A stretch of 8,359 bases of DNA from an uncultured Flammeovirgaceae bacterium (GTDB lineage: Bacteria > Bacteroidota > Bacteroidia > Cytophagales > Cyclobacteriaceae): contig CAMLLI010000136.1 of NCBI GenBank assembly GCA_946480685.1, positions 1 to 8,359 of the forward strand, written 5' to 3'. Positions 6,269-8,359 of the stretch are shown here, piece after piece. Each line of letters begins with the position of its first letter. Position 1 is the stretch's first letter. The notes beneath the pieces are model-generated. The model was not told the DNA's origin, did not search any database, and saw nothing but the letters and a program-made list of their open reading frames with translations. The position numbers and the translations under genes are program-made.

Positions 6269-6308
6269 TTCCGTCTTCCGGACTTTCGGACTTCCCGACT
6301 CTTTTACT
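6269..6308 (-). repeat. Octamer tandem array (five units, minus orientation)
   Basis: Five contiguous 8-mers ending in CT on the plus strand, such as TCCGGACT, TTCGGACT and TCCCGACT, in perfect register. On the minus strand they read as AGTCCGGA-type units, the inverse of the array at 6121-6152. A 9-mer (6309-6317) joins it to the adjoining heptamer array. Confidence 0.85.
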
Positions 6309-6317
6309 CTTCTTACT

Positions 6318-6373
6318 TCTTACTTCTTACTCCTTACTTCTAACTCACAGCTCGCAACTCAAAGCTCCCAGCT
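6318..6373 (-). repeat. Heptamer tandem array (eight units, minus orientation) abutting a stop codon
   Basis: Eight contiguous 7-mers in perfect register. On the minus strand each begins AG: first AGCTNNN/AGTTNNN forms such as AGCTGGG and AGTTGCG, then AGTAAGG and AGTAAGA. Unit sequence drifts along the array while length stays fixed. The first unit in the transcription direction starts at 6373, inside the TAG stop codon (6374-6372) of the GH5-like gene, so the array begins exactly where coding ends. Confidence 0.85.
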
Positions 6374-7481
6374 ATTTCTCTTTTCCCGTCAGCTTCTTAA
6401 TCAACGCTACTTCTTCTTTACTATACGGAGTGCCGTCTTTGCGGAAGATGTCGTGGAACCATACTTTCGGTTCTTTGCCATCGGGCATCGGTGTGTCCCA
6501 GGCATATATAGTGTTGGTTTTACCAGCGACTAATCCCCAGTTATAGGCTCCTATATTTTCCTGTTTGAGCATAGGCATTACGTTGTCGAAACGGCTGTTG
6601 CGTGTGCGCGCCATATACTCGGTACAGATCAGCGGGCGACCGGTTGAACGCAAGCTGTCAATCCACTGCTTGTGAACTTCAGGCTCCATATAGTTGTGAT
6701 AGGTGGTAACATCCGAGTTGTCCAATTGATAGTGGTTCAGATCAACGAGATCTTTGTTCCATACACCAACGGACAATGGCTGCGATGGATTTACTTCTCT
6801 CCCCCACTGAAATACTTTCTTCAGCAGCGGCATAGATTTGTTCCCATAGCCCGAGTTACCTGGTTCGTTATATAGATCCCAGAGTACTATACGCTTGTCT
6901 TTTCCGAAATGTGTAAGTATATCTTTAGTATAGCGTTCCAGTACAGTATAGAGTGTACTGTCTTCATGAAGTTTATCGCCCGGGTCGCGCACCCAGCCTG
7001 AGTTGTGGATGCCGGGTTTGGGATCCGGTTGTTTACCGGCCTGGTACGTTGGATTCCAGCAATCATCAAACAACACGAACAAGGTAGATATACCATGCTT
7101 ATCGGCAATGTTGAGGTATTCATTTACACGATTCTTGAAACCGGCAGAATCTATTTCCCATGCCAGGTGATGCAGGTATACACGCATGGAGTTCATGCCT
7201 ATATCTTCGGCCCATCCCAGTTCGCGATTGATGGTCGCTGTATCGAATGTCTCAGCCTGCCACATTTCTAATTGATTGATAGCAGTGCTCGGTATAAAAT
7301 CACTGCCGCGCAGCCAGCCCCATTGTTTATACCATTCGTTGGCTTGCTCCTTCGTCCAGATATCGCGCACTGCGGGTACCTGTTCCGTTGGTTGCTCCTG
7401 CGCTGTTTCTTTCTTCTGACAGGCTGTGAACAGCGATATCAAAAGAATCACAGCGAGCAGTTGTTTACTGATTTGTTTCAT
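6372..7481 (-). CDS. GH5-like clan GH-A glycoside hydrolase, lipoprotein
   Basis: A probable retaining glycosidase acting on a plant polysaccharide outside the cytoplasm. The 369-residue product has a lipoprotein signal: K2 and K6, hydrophobic residues 8-19, lipobox FTAC with C21, then a Gln/Glu/Pro-rich linker to about residue 38. The rest looks like a single (beta/alpha)8 barrel. RVYLHHLAW lies near residue 100 and FVLFDDCWNP near 135. WDLYNEP carries the candidate acid/base E206, and ICTEYM the candidate nucleophile E288; NWG lies near 314. This two-glutamate layout is that of clan GH-A. Similar proteins are usually annotated as cellulase-family hydrolases or xylanases, but I cannot assign substrate or subfamily. 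The ATG lies 3 nt after the GH43 stop, so the two are co-transcribed. The gene ends directly against a heptamer repeat array. Confidence 0.85.
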   Translation of the reverse strand: MKQISKQLLAVILLISLFTACQKKETAQEQPTEQVPAVRDIWTKEQANEWYKQWGWLRGSDFIPSTAINQLEMWQAETFDTATINRELGWAEDIGMNSMRVYLHHLAWEIDSAGFKNRVNEYLNIADKHGISTLFVLFDDCWNPTYQAGKQPDPKPGIHNSGWVRDPGDKLHEDSTLYTVLERYTKDILTHFGKDKRIVLWDLYNEPGNSGYGNKSMPLLKKVFQWGREVNPSQPLSVGVWNKDLVDLNHYQLDNSDVTTYHNYMEPEVHKQWIDSLRSTGRPLICTEYMARTRNSRFDNVMPMLKQENIGAYNWGLVAGKTNTIYAWDTPMPDGKEPKVWFHDIFRKDGTPYSKEEVALIKKLTGKEK

Positions 7482-7484
7482 AGA

Positions 7485-8359
7485 TTATTTAGGATTTATT
7501 AATTTCTTGATCGTTGGAGCAGGTTGAGGTTTTATACCGGGAGTACCTGTCTCAATATAGGGCCAGCCATTTTTATACTGCAGCTTGTCGATCAGCATAA
7601 TTCTGCCTTTATCTTTCAGTGCTGCATCACGTGCTATCGCATGGTATATAATCCAGTCGTTACCGGCATCGTCAGTAACAACCGAGTTGTGACCGGGCGC
7701 AAGCCAGGCATCGTTCTTTACAAGTATAGCACTGTGGTTGTCTTTCTTTACTTCACCATAACGCTCGAACGGACCAGTTGCTTTTTTGGATCGCGCCACC
7801 ATCACGGCATAGTTCGCCTTATCGCCACAACAATTGTCACCGGAGTATAGCAGGTAATAATAGTCATCGCGATAATGAATCCACGCACCTTCAATGAGTC
7901 TGCTATAGTCTGCATCTTTACCAGGCTGCACTATATCTGCAGGAGACGTGCCGGCTTTGAACGACACGCGATCGTCATTCAGCTCTTGTACTTTAATCGG
8001 CTTGAAACCCGAGCCCCAGTATAAATATTTCTTGCCCGTAGCCGGATCATCAAAAGCCATCGGGTCGATGTTGATAAACTCTTCACCGCATACCAGCGGC
8101 TGACCTATATCAACAAACGGACCTGTCGGGTTCTTTGAGACAGCAACACCGATACACTTCCCGATCTTATCGTCAGGTGACTCTCCTGAGTAGTATAAAT
8201 AGTAGTGTTTCTGCTTTGCATCATATAGCACATGCGGAGCCCAGAAGTCCTTGTCTGCCCACGTTGGTTTGGTTGGTAATGCATCACCAGCAATGTCCCA
8301 ATGGACAAGGTCTTGTGACTTCGCAACCTGTATGTGATATAGTGTATCGTTTACTTCCG
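7485..8359 (-). CDS. Glycoside hydrolase family 43 enzyme (arabinosidase/xylosidase type), 5' end missing
   Basis: The reading frame is open to the window edge, so the 290 visible residues lack the true N-terminus, any signal peptide and the first-blade catalytic aspartate. The visible part is a five-bladed beta-propeller of family GH43, inverting glycosidases that remove or cleave alpha-L-arabinofuranosyl or beta-D-xylosyl units. Marks include SQDLVHW followed by FWAPHV and YYLYYSG. The IDP aspartate, visible residue 98, is the expected pKa modulator. The glutamate of LIEGAWIHYRDDYYY, residue 156, is the expected general acid. The histidine of PGHNSVV, residue 223, is another family mark. 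An apparent GTG start at 8231 falls inside the WAPHVLYD segment and is not a start. It forms an operon with the GH5-like gene 3 nt downstream. The family is certain, the substrate is not. Confidence 0.93.
   Translation of the reverse strand, partial: EVNDTLYHIQVAKSQDLVHWDIAGDALPTKPTWADKDFWAPHVLYDAKQKHYYLYYSGESPDDKIGKCIGVAVSKNPTGPFVDIGQPLVCGEEFINIDPMAFDDPATGKKYLYWGSGFKPIKVQELNDDRVSFKAGTSPADIVQPGKDADYSRLIEGAWIHYRDDYYYLLYSGDNCCGDKANYAVMVARSKKATGPFERYGEVKKDNHSAILVKNDAWLAPGHNSVVTDDAGNDWIIYHAIARDAALKDKGRIMLIDKLQYKNGWPYIETGTPGIKPQPAPTIKKLINPK

Larger units (their letters stand above)
5828..6371. other. 544-nt non-coding spacer between the glycosidase pair and the gal operon
   Basis: No gene is supported here. 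From right to left, which is the transcription direction, it holds heptamer and octamer arrays beginning at the GH5-like gene's stop codon (6373-6269). Next comes a second pair of arrays in the opposite orientation (6254-6025) with a 35-nt exact duplication. Then follow a small GAAA-loop hairpin (5986-5973), a set of TTAACC words (5927-5899), and a 10-bp stem-loop (5896-5866). The last 38 nt before galK are AT-rich leader. The minus-strand frames in the array region give low-complexity peptides rich in F, L, Y and RTS/DFR words and look spurious. The gal promoter must lie here, probably below 5970, but I find no good -33/-7 pair. Confidence 0.75.

Noticed and set aside
6021..6373. CRISPR array
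   Set aside because: The repeats are 7-8 nt and contiguous with no unique spacers of regular length, the 35-nt repeat occurs only twice, and no cas genes are present.
8229..8231. GTG as the start of the GH43 gene
   Set aside because: The frame is open to the window edge and the codons before it encode conserved GH43 sequence (SQDLVHW, FWAP), so the gene is merely truncated by the window.

Overview
The window looks like chromosomal DNA from a member of the Bacteroidota, plausibly the Chitinophagaceae or a related family. This rests on lipoprotein signal peptides with short Cys-Lys-rich mature N-termini, the near absence of Shine-Dalgarno sequences, a vSGLT-type sodium/sugar symporter, a lipoprotein mutarotase, and a spacer packed with degenerate AGTCCGGA- and AGTAAGA-type tandem repeats. 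The family-level placement is an impression, not a result. All seven recognisable genes lie on the minus strand; the long plus-strand reading frames are antisense shadows.

Read in the direction of transcription, from high to low coordinates, there are three blocks. (1) 8359-6372 holds the 3' part of a GH43 glycosidase followed after 3 nt by a lipoprotein of the GH5-like clan GH-A type. This is a probable plant-polysaccharide-degrading pair. (2) 5827-1299 holds a complete Leloir operon in the order galK, galE, galT, galM. Junctions are 3, 64 and 4 nt, and a strong intrinsic terminator follows galM. (3) 1077 to the window edge holds a separately transcribed Na+/galactose-type symporter, cut off at its C-terminal end.

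The genes make a coherent pathway. The extracytoplasmic glycosidases would release sugars, and the lipid-anchored mutarotase would equilibrate anomers outside the cytoplasm. The symporter would import galactose, and GalK, GalE and GalT would convert it to glucose-1-phosphate with UDP-glucose recycling.

The 544-nt spacer between block 1 and block 2 (5828-6371) is the least ordinary part. It contains a weak terminator-like hairpin, candidate operator repeats, a 10-bp stem-loop just upstream of galK, and about 350 nt built almost entirely from in-register 8-mer and 7-mer tandem repeats in both orientations. These include a 35-nt exact duplication. The galE-galT gap carries another short periodic repeat, which also creates a misleading upstream GTG start for galT. 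I see no CRISPR array, rRNA, tRNA, transposase or defence genes. The coding part is a well-known pathway; the repeats are where new information might lie.
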